Source: Streptomyces filamentosus
GTDB taxonomy: Bacteria > Actinomycetota > Actinomycetes > Streptomycetales > Streptomycetaceae
Length of the DNA: 64,000 nucleotides
Assembly: GCF_014654895.1 (NCBI RefSeq)
Contig: NZ_BNBE01000004.1
Span: forward strand, 434,001 to 498,000
Reading direction: 5' to 3'
The position numbers and the translations under genes are program-made. Below, piece by piece: positions 24,300 through 32,001 of the stretch (the first letter of the stretch is position 1; the number at the start of each line of letters is the position of its first letter). The notes under the pieces were generated by a model. The model saw nothing but the letters and a program-made list of their open reading frames with translations, ran no database searches and was not told where the DNA came from.

Positions 24300-27296
24300 G
24301 TGTTGACGTCGTCGTTCCGCTCCTCCGGCCCCGGTCCCGAACCCTCCGTCCCGCCCGTCCCGGCTCCCGGTGCCACCGCCCCGGCCGCCGTCTTCCTCCC
24401 CGCCGACCCGCCCCGGGCCGGCCGGATCGCGCTCTGGTCGCCCGCCGGGGAACCGCTCTCCGGGCCGCCGGGGGCGGCGGAGGACGTGATCACGGTGGTG
24501 GACGGCGCGGACCTGCGGGTCGTGTCCGTGCCCGCGCTGCTGCTTCCGGTGCGGGAGGCGCTGCCGTTCCTCGCCCGGGTCCGGCTCTCCGGCGTCGGCG
24601 ACCCGGCGGCGGCCTTCTGGGGCGGTGCGGCGCTCCTCGCCCTGGACCTCACGGCGCGCGGGCTGCTGCTGCCGGGGGTGACGGCGGCCGGTCACGACGC
24701 GTGGCGGGCCGGGCCGTTGGGGCCCGAGGAGCTGGACCGGCTGCGCACGCTCGCCGCGTCGATGCCGCCCACCGCGCACGCCGTGCCGCTGGAGCCCGCC
24801 GGCCCCGACGAGGCGGAGGAGCCGCTGCTGCCCGAGCCGGAGGTGCTGCTGCGGGCCTTCCTCGACGCCGTCGCCGACGCCCTCCCCCGTACCCCGGCCG
24901 CTCCGATCGCCGCGGGCGGTCCGGCGTTCGCCGCCGAGGAGCCGCGGGCCGTGCCCGAACAGCGGGCGTGGGCCGCCGACCTGGCGGCCGGTCACGACGC
25001 GGGCGTACGGCTGTCGCTCCGCCTCGAACTGTCCGGCCCCACCACCGGCGCGGCGGAGGCGCCGGGCTTCCGGGCGGTGCTCCAGCTGCACTCGGCGGCC
25101 GATCCGGCGGTGGTCGTGGACGCGGCCGACGCCTGGTCGGGCGCCGGGCCCGCGGCGGTGTCCGGGCCGCGCGCCCGGATGGACGCCCTGCTGGCGCTGC
25201 GGCGGGCCGCGCGCGCCTGGCCGCCGCTGGCGCCGCTGCTGACGGCCGCGGTGCCGGACTCCGTGGAGCTGGCCGACGAGGAGATCGTGGAGCTGCTGGG
25301 CCCGGCGTCCCGCGCGCTGGCCGCGACCGGCATGCGGGTGCACTGGCCGCGCGAGCTGGCGGACCGGTTCACCGCACGGGCGGTGATCGGGCCGGTGGAG
25401 CCGGCCGGGGCGGACGTGCCCGGGGACGGCGCGGCCGGAGGCGTTTCTTTCGCGGGTGCCGAAGAGGGTTCTTTCGCGGGTGCCGGGGACGGTTCCTCCG
25501 GGGGTGCCGGGGGCGGGGTGCCGTCGTTCCTGTCCGCCGACGCGCTGCTCGCCTTCAACTGGCGCTTCTCGCTGGGCGACCGGGAGCTGACGCGGGCGGA
25601 GCTGGACCGGCTCGCCGAGGCCGGGCGGCCGCTGGTCCGGCTGCGCGACCGGTGGGTGCTGGTCGACCCGGCGGAGGTGCTGCGCGCCCGGGAGCGGCAG
25701 GACCGCAAGGTGACGCCGGTCGACGCGCTCGCGGCCGTCCTCACCGGCACCACGGAGGTCGACGGCCGGCCGGTCGAGGTGGTCGCGACCGGCGCCCTGG
25801 AGCGGCTGCGCGAGCGGCTGGCCGACCCCGAGGGCGGGATCCGGGAGGTGCCGCAGCCCGCGGCGCTCGCCGCCACCCTGCGCGACTACCAGCTGCGCGG
25901 CCTGAACTGGCTGCACCGGATGACCTCGCTCGGCCTCGGCGGCTGCCTCGCCGACGACATGGGCCTGGGCAAGACCATCACCGTCATCGCGCTCCATCTG
26001 CACCGGCAGGGCGACCCGGCCACCGCCGGTCCCACCCTGGTCGTCTGCCCGACCTCGCTGATGGGCAACTGGCAGCGGGAGTTCGAGCGGTTCGCGCCCG
26101 GCACGCGCGTGCGGCGCTTCCACGCCGCCGCGCGGGACCTCGAAGGGCTCGGGGACGGGGACGTCGTCCTCACCACGTACGGCACCATGCGGCTCGACGC
26201 CGAGCGGCTCGCCGAGCGGCCGTGGGGGCTGCTGGTGGCCGACGAGGCCCAGCACGTGAAGAACCCGTACTCGGCGACGGCCCGGCGGCTGCGGACGATC
26301 GGGTCCCGCGCGCGCGTGGCGCTGTCCGGGACCCCCGTGGAGAACAACCTCTCCGAGCTGTGGGCGATCCTCGACTGGACGACGCCGGGGCTGCTCGGCG
26401 GCCTCGGGGCGTTCCGCCGCCGGTACGCCGCCGCCGTCGAGGGCGGCACCGACCCGGCCGCCGCCGAACGGCTCGGCGCGCTGGTCCGCCCCTTCCTGCT
26501 GCGCCGCCGCAAGGCGGACCCGGGCATCGCGCCGGAGCTGCCGCCGAAGACCGAGACCGACCGGGCCGTCTCCCTGACACCGGAACAGGCCGGTCTGTAC
26601 GAGGCGGTGGTGCGGGAGAACCTGCTGGCCATCGGGGCCGCCGAGGGCATGGCGCGGCGCGGTCTGGTGGTGAAGCTGCTGACCTCGCTGAAGCAGGTCT
26701 GCAACCACCCCGCGCAGTACCTGAAGGAGGAACGGCCCCGGATCGCGGGCCGTTCGGGGAAGCTGGAGCTCCTCGACGAGCTGCTCGACACGATCCTCGC
26801 CGAGGGCGCGAGCACCCTGGTCTTCACCCAGTACGTGGAGATGGGCCGGCTCCTGGAGGCGCACCTCGCCGCGCGGGGGGTGCGGACGCAGTTCCTGCAC
26901 GGCGGCACCCCGGTCGCCGCGCGGGAGGAGATGGTCGCCCGCTTCCAGGAGGGCGAGGTGCCGGTCTTCCTGCTGTCGCTGAAGGCGGCGGGGACGGGGC
27001 TCAACCTCACCCGGGCCGAGCACGTGGTGCACTACGACCGCTGGTGGAACCCGGCCGTGGAGGCACAGGCGACCGACCGGGCCTACCGGATCGGGCAGAC
27101 GCGGCCGGTGCAGGTGCACCGGATCGTCGCCGAGGGGACCGTCGAGGACCGGATCGCCGCCCTGCTCGACCGCAAGCGCGAGCTGGCCGACGCGGTGCTG
27201 GGAGCGCCGGGCGGCGCCCCGGCGGAACTGACCGAACTGACCGACGCGGAACTGGCGGAGCTGGTCCGGCTGCGCGAGGACGGGGACGACCGATGA
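24300..27296 (+). CDS. SNF2 family DEAD-like helicase/ATPase
   Basis: This protein of about 998 residues has an N-terminal SNF2-associated half (to about 510) and then the two RecA-like lobes. Motif I is DDMGLGKT (near 551), motif II DEAQ in LLVADEAQHVKNP, motif III ALSGTPVENN, and motif VI QATDRAYRIGQ. Such Swi2/Snf2 proteins move on double-stranded DNA or remove proteins such as stalled RNA polymerase (RapA-like). GTG at 24291, GTG at 24300 and TTG at 24303 are candidate starts; GGGGA at 24293-24297 excludes none clearly. A -10-like TATGGT is at 24256-24261. The last codon overlaps the SWIM gene by four bases. Confidence 0.93.
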   Translation: MLTSSFRSSGPGPEPSVPPVPAPGATAPAAVFLPADPPRAGRIALWSPAGEPLSGPPGAAEDVITVVDGADLRVVSVPALLLPVREALPFLARVRLSGVGDPAAAFWGGAALLALDLTARGLLLPGVTAAGHDAWRAGPLGPEELDRLRTLAASMPPTAHAVPLEPAGPDEAEEPLLPEPEVLLRAFLDAVADALPRTPAAPIAAGGPAFAAEEPRAVPEQRAWAADLAAGHDAGVRLSLRLELSGPTTGAAEAPGFRAVLQLHSAADPAVVVDAADAWSGAGPAAVSGPRARMDALLALRRAARAWPPLAPLLTAAVPDSVELADEEIVELLGPASRALAATGMRVHWPRELADRFTARAVIGPVEPAGADVPGDGAAGGVSFAGAEEGSFAGAGDGSSGGAGGGVPSFLSADALLAFNWRFSLGDRELTRAELDRLAEAGRPLVRLRDRWVLVDPAEVLRARERQDRKVTPVDALAAVLTGTTEVDGRPVEVVATGALERLRERLADPEGGIREVPQPAALAATLRDYQLRGLNWLHRMTSLGLGGCLADDMGLGKTITVIALHLHRQGDPATAGPTLVVCPTSLMGNWQREFERFAPGTRVRRFHAAARDLEGLGDGDVVLTTYGTMRLDAERLAERPWGLLVADEAQHVKNPYSATARRLRTIGSRARVALSGTPVENNLSELWAILDWTTPGLLGGLGAFRRRYAAAVEGGTDPAAAERLGALVRPFLLRRRKADPGIAPELPPKTETDRAVSLTPEQAGLYEAVVRENLLAIGAAEGMARRGLVVKLLTSLKQVCNHPAQYLKEERPRIAGRSGKLELLDELLDTILAEGASTLVFTQYVEMGRLLEAHLAARGVRTQFLHGGTPVAAREEMVARFQEGEVPVFLLSLKAAGTGLNLTRAEHVVHYDRWWNPAVEAQATDRAYRIGQTRPVQVHRIVAEGTVEDRIAALLDRKRELADAVLGAPGGAPAELTELTDAELAELVRLREDGDDR

Positions 27297-28615
27297 GCGG
27301 GTACGCGACGGGCCCGGAGGCCGGGGAGCTGACCTTCGCGGCGCTGCCGCCGGTGCGGGGCGGGGCCTTCACCCGGACCTGGTGGGGCCGGGCCTGGCTG
27401 AAGGCGCTGGAGGACACGGCGCTCGACGGGCAGCAGGTGAAGGAGGGCCGGCGCCACGCGCGCGCCGGGGCGGTCGGCGCGGTGTCGGTGCGGCCGGGGC
27501 GGATCACCGCCGTCGTGCAGGACCGCGACGGCACCGCGTACCGCAGCGACGTGCTGGTGCGGGTCCTCACCGACGAGGAGTGGGACCGGCTGCTCGACCT
27601 CGCCGTGGACAGCGCGGGGCACATCGCCGCGCTGCTCGACCACGAGATGCCGCCGCACCTGGTGGAGGACGCGGCGGGGGTCGGCGTGGACCTGCTGCCG
27701 GGCATCGGCGACCTCGACCCGGAGTGCGGCTGCGAGGCGTGGGACCACTGTCCGCACACGGCGGCGCTCTGCCACCAGCTGGCGCGGATCCTGGACGAGG
27801 ACCCGTTCGTGCTGCTCCTGGTGCGGGGGCGGGGGCAGCGGGCCGTGGTGGACGCGCTCCAGGAGCGCAGCGCGGCGCGCGCGGGCGGCGGGGACGCGGC
27901 CGGCGGTCCGGCGGACGCCGGGGACGGGGACGGCGGCGGGCCGCGGGGGGTGTCGGCGGCGGAGGCGTACGCGCTGCGGGACATCCTGCCGCCGCTGCCC
28001 GCCGTGCCGGTGCCCGCGCCGGGGCCGGGCGAACCTCCGTCGCTGGACACGGAGACGGATCCGGAGCCGGGCGTGGAGCCGGCGGCCCTGGAGTTCCTGG
28101 CGGGCGACACGGCGGCCCGCGCCCACCGGCTGCTCGGCGAGCTGCTCGCCGGGCAGCCCGTCTCGCCGGGCGCCTCGGCCGCCGGCCTGACGGTCGGCGA
28201 GGACGCGGTGCGGCTGGCGGCGGGCCGGCCGCCGTCGTGGGTGGCGGGCCGGCTCGCCGCCCGGACCGGCCGGTCGCGGGCGGGCCTGGAGGCCGGCGTG
28301 CGGGCGTGGCGGTGGGGCGGGGCCGCGGCCCTCGCCGTCCTGGAGGAGTCCTGGACGCCCGGCGAGGAGGCCCTGGCGCGGGCGGCGGCGCGGCTCGCGG
28401 AGGCGTGGGAGGACGGCGAGCGGCCGGAGCTGAGGCGGTCGGGGGCGCACTGGACGGCGGTGGCCTCGGGGGCACAGCTGCGGCTCGGCGAGGACGGCCG
28501 GTGGTGGCCGTACCGGCGGGGCGCGGACGGCTGGGAGCCGGCGGGTCCGGCGGACCGGGACCCGGCGGCGGCCCTGACGACGGCGACCGCGTGGGACGCC
28601 GAGCGGGGGGACTGA
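27293..28615 (+). CDS. SWIM zinc finger protein, partner of the SNF2 helicase
   Basis: This 440-residue protein begins with a conserved WWGRAWLKALED region. At about 144-157 it has the SWIM finger: CGC, then CPHTAAL, giving the CxC...CxH zinc pattern. The second half is Ala/Gly-rich with helical repeats and ends with a WWPYRRGADGWEPAG segment. SWIM proteins next to SNF2 ATPases are a known bacterial pairing; the finger is thought to bind DNA or protein. Its ATG overlaps the helicase stop (ATGA), so the pair is translationally coupled. Two terminator-like hairpins follow. Confidence 0.92.
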   Translation: MSGYATGPEAGELTFAALPPVRGGAFTRTWWGRAWLKALEDTALDGQQVKEGRRHARAGAVGAVSVRPGRITAVVQDRDGTAYRSDVLVRVLTDEEWDRLLDLAVDSAGHIAALLDHEMPPHLVEDAAGVGVDLLPGIGDLDPECGCEAWDHCPHTAALCHQLARILDEDPFVLLLVRGRGQRAVVDALQERSAARAGGGDAAGGPADAGDGDGGGPRGVSAAEAYALRDILPPLPAVPVPAPGPGEPPSLDTETDPEPGVEPAALEFLAGDTAARAHRLLGELLAGQPVSPGASAAGLTVGEDAVRLAAGRPPSWVAGRLAARTGRSRAGLEAGVRAWRWGGAAALAVLEESWTPGEEALARAAARLAEAWEDGERPELRRSGAHWTAVASGAQLRLGEDGRWWPYRRGADGWEPAGPADRDPAAALTTATAWDAERGD

Positions 28616-28700
28616 CCCGCTCCCCTTCCCCGCTTCTCCGGACCCCCTCTCCGGTCCGCTCTTCGGTCCGCTTCTCCGGTCCGCTTTTCGGTCCGGCTTT

Positions 28701-28730
28701 CCCCGGCGTCGCGCTCGCGCGGCGCCGGGG
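28701..28730 (+). terminator. Terminator after the SNF2-SWIM operon
   Basis: CCCCGGCG (28701-28708) and CGCCGGGG (28723-28730) form a perfect 8-bp stem with a 14-base loop that contains additional GCGC pairing. It is followed by TT and lies 85 bases after the SWIM gene stop. Confidence 0.65.
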
Positions 28731-28773
28731 TTCGTGTGTGCGCTCCCACTCTGATCATTTGATGTCAATTTTC

Positions 28774-28795
28774 GAACGCATTGGCGTTCTTTTTT
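28774..28795 (+). terminator. Classical intrinsic terminator with a T-tract
   Basis: GAACGC (28774-28779), loop ATTG, and GCGTTC (28784-28789) are followed by six T residues (28790-28795). A U-tract terminator is unusual in Streptomyces. It lies downstream of the first hairpin and upstream of the conservon 2 promoter region. It may be a back-up terminator or, if transcription starts upstream of it, an attenuator. Confidence 0.6.
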
Positions 28796-29018
28796 GCAAG
28801 TGAATTGACCGATAGAACGCTTCCTTCCCTCGCGGTCACATGCCAATGCCTAACTGACTATGCTCCGCAGGTGTGTTGCTCCGCTCACAGCGAGTCATGA
28901 CCGCTGGGAGCGGGCACCGTCGAGCACGTGTGCGCGACCGGTCGCCGGCCCGTTTTCCCGCCGGTGCGTCGCGCCACTCCAGTCCGCTCCCGTTCCAGAC
29001 CGTTGAGGGAAGCCGTTG

Positions 29019-30617
29019 ATGGTTCGCGCAGGTTCAACTTCCAGAGCCAGGCCCGGTGCGATGGCTCCGGTGTGGCTGGTGCCGCCGGGGGTACTCGCGG
29101 CCCTCTTCGCCATAGGGCTGCTCTTCGCGCCTGCGCAGATACGGACTCCGGTGGCCTGGTACGGCTTCGCGGCGGTCTCCCTCACGGTCGGCAGCACCGC
29201 CCTGACCGCGCGCCTGGCGCGGAAGGCCGAGTCCGCCCGGCACGTGCGCACCGTGCAGGCCGCGCAGCAGGCCCATGCGGAGCGCGAGGCCGCGCTCCTC
29301 GCCCGTCTCGCCGACCAGCGCACCACCACCGTGTGGATGGCGGAGAAGCTCCTCCCGGCGGCCGTCGCCCGGCTCCAGAAGGGCGACCCGTCCTCGGAGA
29401 TCCTGCACTCCGTCCGCTTCGGCGACCACCTCGACCCGGGGTTCACCGACGCGCTCAAGGGCGCGCTGCGCACGCTCCTGGAGGCCGTGGAGGCCGAGGA
29501 GAACACCCGTGACTCCTCGCAGCGGGCCCTCGTGGCCGTCGCCCGCCGCGTCCAGGCGATCGTGCACCAGCTCGCCAAGGACCTCCGGGAGATGCAGATC
29601 GTCCACGGCACGGACCTCGTGCTGGCCCGCGGCCTCCAGGGCGTCGACCACCGCAACGCCCTGATCGGCCGTCTCGCCGCCAGCATCGCCGTCCTCGGCG
29701 ACGCCCGCCCGGGACGCCAGTGGTCGAAGCCCATCCCGCTCTACGACGTCCTGCGCGGCGCCATGTCGCGCATCGTGGACTACCCGCGGGTGAAGCTCCA
29801 GTCGGTCACGGAGGCGGCGGTGATCGGCCCCGGCGCCGAGCCGCTGATCCACCTGCTCGCCGAACTCCTCGACAACGCCACCACCTTCTCCCCGCCCCAC
29901 ACGCCCGTGGAGGTGAGCGCCGTCGAGGTGCCCTCGGGCATCGCGATCGAGATCGAGGACCGCGGCGTCGGCCTCACCGAGGAGGTCCGGGGACGCATCA
30001 ACCGCGTGATGACGGAGTCGGCCTCCGGCATGTTCCTGGCGGGTCTGGGCGAGGTGACGCAGCTCGGCCTGCCGGTGGTCAGCCGGCTGGCCCGCGAGCA
30101 CGGCTGCGACGTCGACCTGCGTCCCTCCGCCTACGGAGGCGTACGGGCCGTGATCCTCGTGCCCCGGCGCCTGATCACCACGGTGGAGAAGCCCCTCGTG
30201 AGAACCCCCGACCACGGCCGGAAGCGCGCGGCCGGACCGGCCCGCCCCCTGCCCTCGCGCACCGGCAACCCGCCCGTGCCGCCGCAGGCCCCGGTGCCGC
30301 CGCCCGCCCCCGTACCGCCGCAGACCCCCGCGGCGCCGCCCGTGCCGTCCTCGCCGCTCCTCCCGTCCCTGGACTCCCTGCCGTCCCTCGACGGCGATCT
30401 GGACCCGTTCATCGACGGGAAGACCCTCAACGGGCTGCCGCGCCGCCGCCGTGACTCGCCCGTCCCCACGCCGGTCCTCCGCACCGGCCCCGAGCCCACC
30501 CCTCCGCCCCGGACCACCCGTCAGCCCGGTCTGATGTGGGAGGCGTTCAACGGCGACAAGCGCTCGGGCACCACCTCCTCCACCCCGCACAGCCAGCCGT
30601 CTGATGAGGTCGAATAA
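29019..30617 (+). CDS. cvnA: Histidine-kinase-like sensor CvnA (conservon 2)
   Basis: This 532-residue protein starts at the ATG at 29019, with GAGGGA eight bases upstream (TTG at 29016 is the alternative). Two adjacent membrane helices lie at about 16-35 and 42-60 with almost no external loop, so any signal is likely detected in the membrane. A helical linker with DLREMQIVHGTDLV follows, then HATPase_c with ELLDNATTFSPPHT (near 281) and EIEDRGVGL (near 311), and a C-terminal Pro-rich tail (VPPQAPVPPPAPVPP). No HisKA phosphoacceptor is present. It has no NIT domain, unlike the conservon 1 protein. It is the first gene of the cvnABCD-P450 operon. Confidence 0.93.
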   Translation: MVRAGSTSRARPGAMAPVWLVPPGVLAALFAIGLLFAPAQIRTPVAWYGFAAVSLTVGSTALTARLARKAESARHVRTVQAAQQAHAEREAALLARLADQRTTTVWMAEKLLPAAVARLQKGDPSSEILHSVRFGDHLDPGFTDALKGALRTLLEAVEAEENTRDSSQRALVAVARRVQAIVHQLAKDLREMQIVHGTDLVLARGLQGVDHRNALIGRLAASIAVLGDARPGRQWSKPIPLYDVLRGAMSRIVDYPRVKLQSVTEAAVIGPGAEPLIHLLAELLDNATTFSPPHTPVEVSAVEVPSGIAIEIEDRGVGLTEEVRGRINRVMTESASGMFLAGLGEVTQLGLPVVSRLAREHGCDVDLRPSAYGGVRAVILVPRRLITTVEKPLVRTPDHGRKRAAGPARPLPSRTGNPPVPPQAPVPPPAPVPPQTPAAPPVPSSPLLPSLDSLPSLDGDLDPFIDGKTLNGLPRRRRDSPVPTPVLRTGPEPTPPPRTTRQPGLMWEAFNGDKRSGTTSSTPHSQPSDEVE

Positions 30618-30618
30618 C

Positions 30619-31029
30619 ATGCAGCCACTGCCCAACATCGACTGGATGCTCACCGAGCTCGTGGGCGGCGTTCCGCACGTACGGCACGTGGTCGTCCTTT
30701 CCGCGGACGGCCTGAGCATCGGCCAGGCCAACACCGCGCCCGACACCGCCGACGCGATCGCGGCCGCCTGCTCCGGCATCCAGAGCCTCGCCCGGGCCAT
30801 CGCGCAGATGTTCCCGCACGGGAACGGCACGACCCACATGGTCGGCATCGAGGCCGACGGCGGCTACTTCTCCCTGATGGCGGCCGGCCCCGGCGCCTAC
30901 CTCGCCGTCCTCGCCGACGAGGAGGTGGACGCCGGACTGCTCGGCGACCGCATGCGGACCCTCGTGGTCAGGATCGGCCGGCACATGACCAGTCCGCCCC
31001 GTGAAGACGTCGTCCGGCAGGCGATGTGA
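30619..31029 (+). CDS. cvnB: Roadblock/LC7 protein CvnB (conservon 2)
   Basis: This 136-residue protein has the roadblock/LC7 fold: DWMLTELVGGV, HVVVLSADGLSIG, AACSGIQSLARAIAQM and YLAVLADEEVDAGLLGDRM. I place the start at 30619, where GAGGT precedes the ATG; an ATG at 30604 would overlap the end of cvnA. The TAA of cvnA is one base upstream. As in other conservons it should dimerise and bind CvnD. The C-terminus overlaps cvnC. Confidence 0.93.
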   Translation: MQPLPNIDWMLTELVGGVPHVRHVVVLSADGLSIGQANTAPDTADAIAAACSGIQSLARAIAQMFPHGNGTTHMVGIEADGGYFSLMAAGPGAYLAVLADEEVDAGLLGDRMRTLVVRIGRHMTSPPREDVVRQAM

Positions 31030-31400
31030 CCTCGGACAACCCGCACCCCCCGGACGGTTCCCGGCCCTGGGACGAGGGCACCCCCGTCCCCTTGTACGTC
31101 ATCACCGGCGGCGAGGACTCCTCGGCCAAGACCTTCGACCTCGTCACCCTCATCGCGACGAGGTCCCAGCCGGAACCCTCGATGCAGCCCGAACAGGCGG
31201 CGATCCTCTCCATGTGCGAGTACCCGCTGTCGGTCGCCGAGGTCTCGGCCTATCTCAGCCTTCCGTTCAGCGTCGTCACCGTGCTGCTGTCCCAGCTCGT
31301 CGACGACGAACGCGTGGAGGCCATTGCACCTGTGCCCGTCGCGGCCTTCCCCGACCGCGGCCTATTGGAGGCGGTGATCCATGGACTTCGGAGACTCTGA
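31026..31400 (+). CDS. cvnC: DUF742 protein CvnC (conservon 2)
   Basis: This 124-residue DUF742 protein has no long N-terminal extension. It contains VPLYVITGGEDSSAKTF, PEQAAILSMCEYPLSVAEVSAYLSLP and the closing VIHGLRRL. The GTG at 31026 overlaps the cvnB stop (GTGA) and the 3' end overlaps cvnD by 20 bp, so the four proteins are probably made in fixed proportion. The role is inferred from the S. coelicolor conservon complex. Confidence 0.92.
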   Translation: MTSDNPHPPDGSRPWDEGTPVPLYVITGGEDSSAKTFDLVTLIATRSQPEPSMQPEQAAILSMCEYPLSVAEVSAYLSLPFSVVTVLLSQLVDDERVEAIAPVPVAAFPDRGLLEAVIHGLRRL

Positions 31401-32001
31401 CACGCTCAGGGCAGGCCCGCGCGACACCGACCTGCTGCTGCCCCACGGCGCCCGGGGCGTCAAGGTCGTGATCGTCGGCGGCTTCGGCGTCGGCAAGACG
31501 ACCATGGTCGGGGCGGTGAGCGAGATCCCGCCCCTGACCACCGAGGAACGCATGACGCAGGCCGGCGTCGGGATCGACCACAATCCCGGCGCGTCGGGCA
31601 AGAGCACCACGACCGTCGCGATGGACTTCGGCCGGATCAGCATCAACCAGGAGCTGATCCTGTACCTGTTCGGCACGCCGGGACAGGAGCGCTTCTGGTT
31701 CCTGTGGAACGGCATCTTCGAGGGCGCGCTCGGCGCCGTGGTCCTCGTCGACACCCGCAGGATCGAGGTCTGCTTCGAGGTCATCACCCGTCTGGAGGAC
31801 CGCCGCGTCCCCTTCGTCGTCGCCGTCAACACCTTCCCCGAGGCCCCGCAGTACCCGTTGGATGAATTGCGCACGGCCCTGGCCCTCAGCGACTCCGTCC
31901 CCCTCGTCACCTGCGACGCCCGCGACCGGGCGTCCTGCCGGGACGCCCTGCTCTCGCTGATGGTCTACCTGTGCACCCTCGCCGTCCAGGAGACCGTATG
32001 A
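31381..32001 (+). CDS. cvnD: GTPase-like protein CvnD (conservon 2)
   Basis: This 206-residue Ras-like switch protein has P-loop GGFGVGKTT (33-41), switch-2 LFGTPGQERFWFLW, and G4 position AVNTF rather than NKxD, with CDARDRASC near the G5 position. The 30-residue N-terminal extension before the P-loop is variable among conservons. The stop overlaps the start of the P450 gene (ATGA at 31998-32001). In S. coelicolor the equivalent gene order A-B-C-D-P450 occurs in conservon 9 (rarABCDE), which affects aerial development and antibiotic production. Confidence 0.92.
   Translation: MDFGDSDTLRAGPRDTDLLLPHGARGVKVVIVGGFGVGKTTMVGAVSEIPPLTTEERMTQAGVGIDHNPGASGKSTTTVAMDFGRISINQELILYLFGTPGQERFWFLWNGIFEGALGAVVLVDTRRIEVCFEVITRLEDRRVPFVVAVNTFPEAPQYPLDELRTALALSDSVPLVTCDARDRASCRDALLSLMVYLCTLAVQETV

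Larger units (their letters stand above)
28616..29018. other. Long AT-rich intergenic region upstream of conservon 2
   Basis: About 400 bp without a gene. 28660-28690 contains repeated GGTCCGCTT units. Two hairpins follow (28701-28730 and 28774-28795). From about 28745 to 28865 the AT content is far above the surroundings, with the ATTTTCGAACG element at 28768-28778 and a possible -10 TATGCT at 28859-28864. If that is the promoter of the cvn operon, its 5' leader is about 150 bases. Confidence 0.5.

Noticed and set aside
24122..24300. Longer N-terminus for the SNF2 helicase or a small gene in the divergent region
   Set aside because: Translations are Gly/Arg/Pro-rich, there is no ribosome-binding site, and a -10-like TATGGT at 24256 places the promoter inside.
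27083..28846. Long minus-strand frames over the SNF2/SWIM region
   Set aside because: Arg/Pro-rich shadows of the well-supported helicase and SWIM genes on the plus strand.
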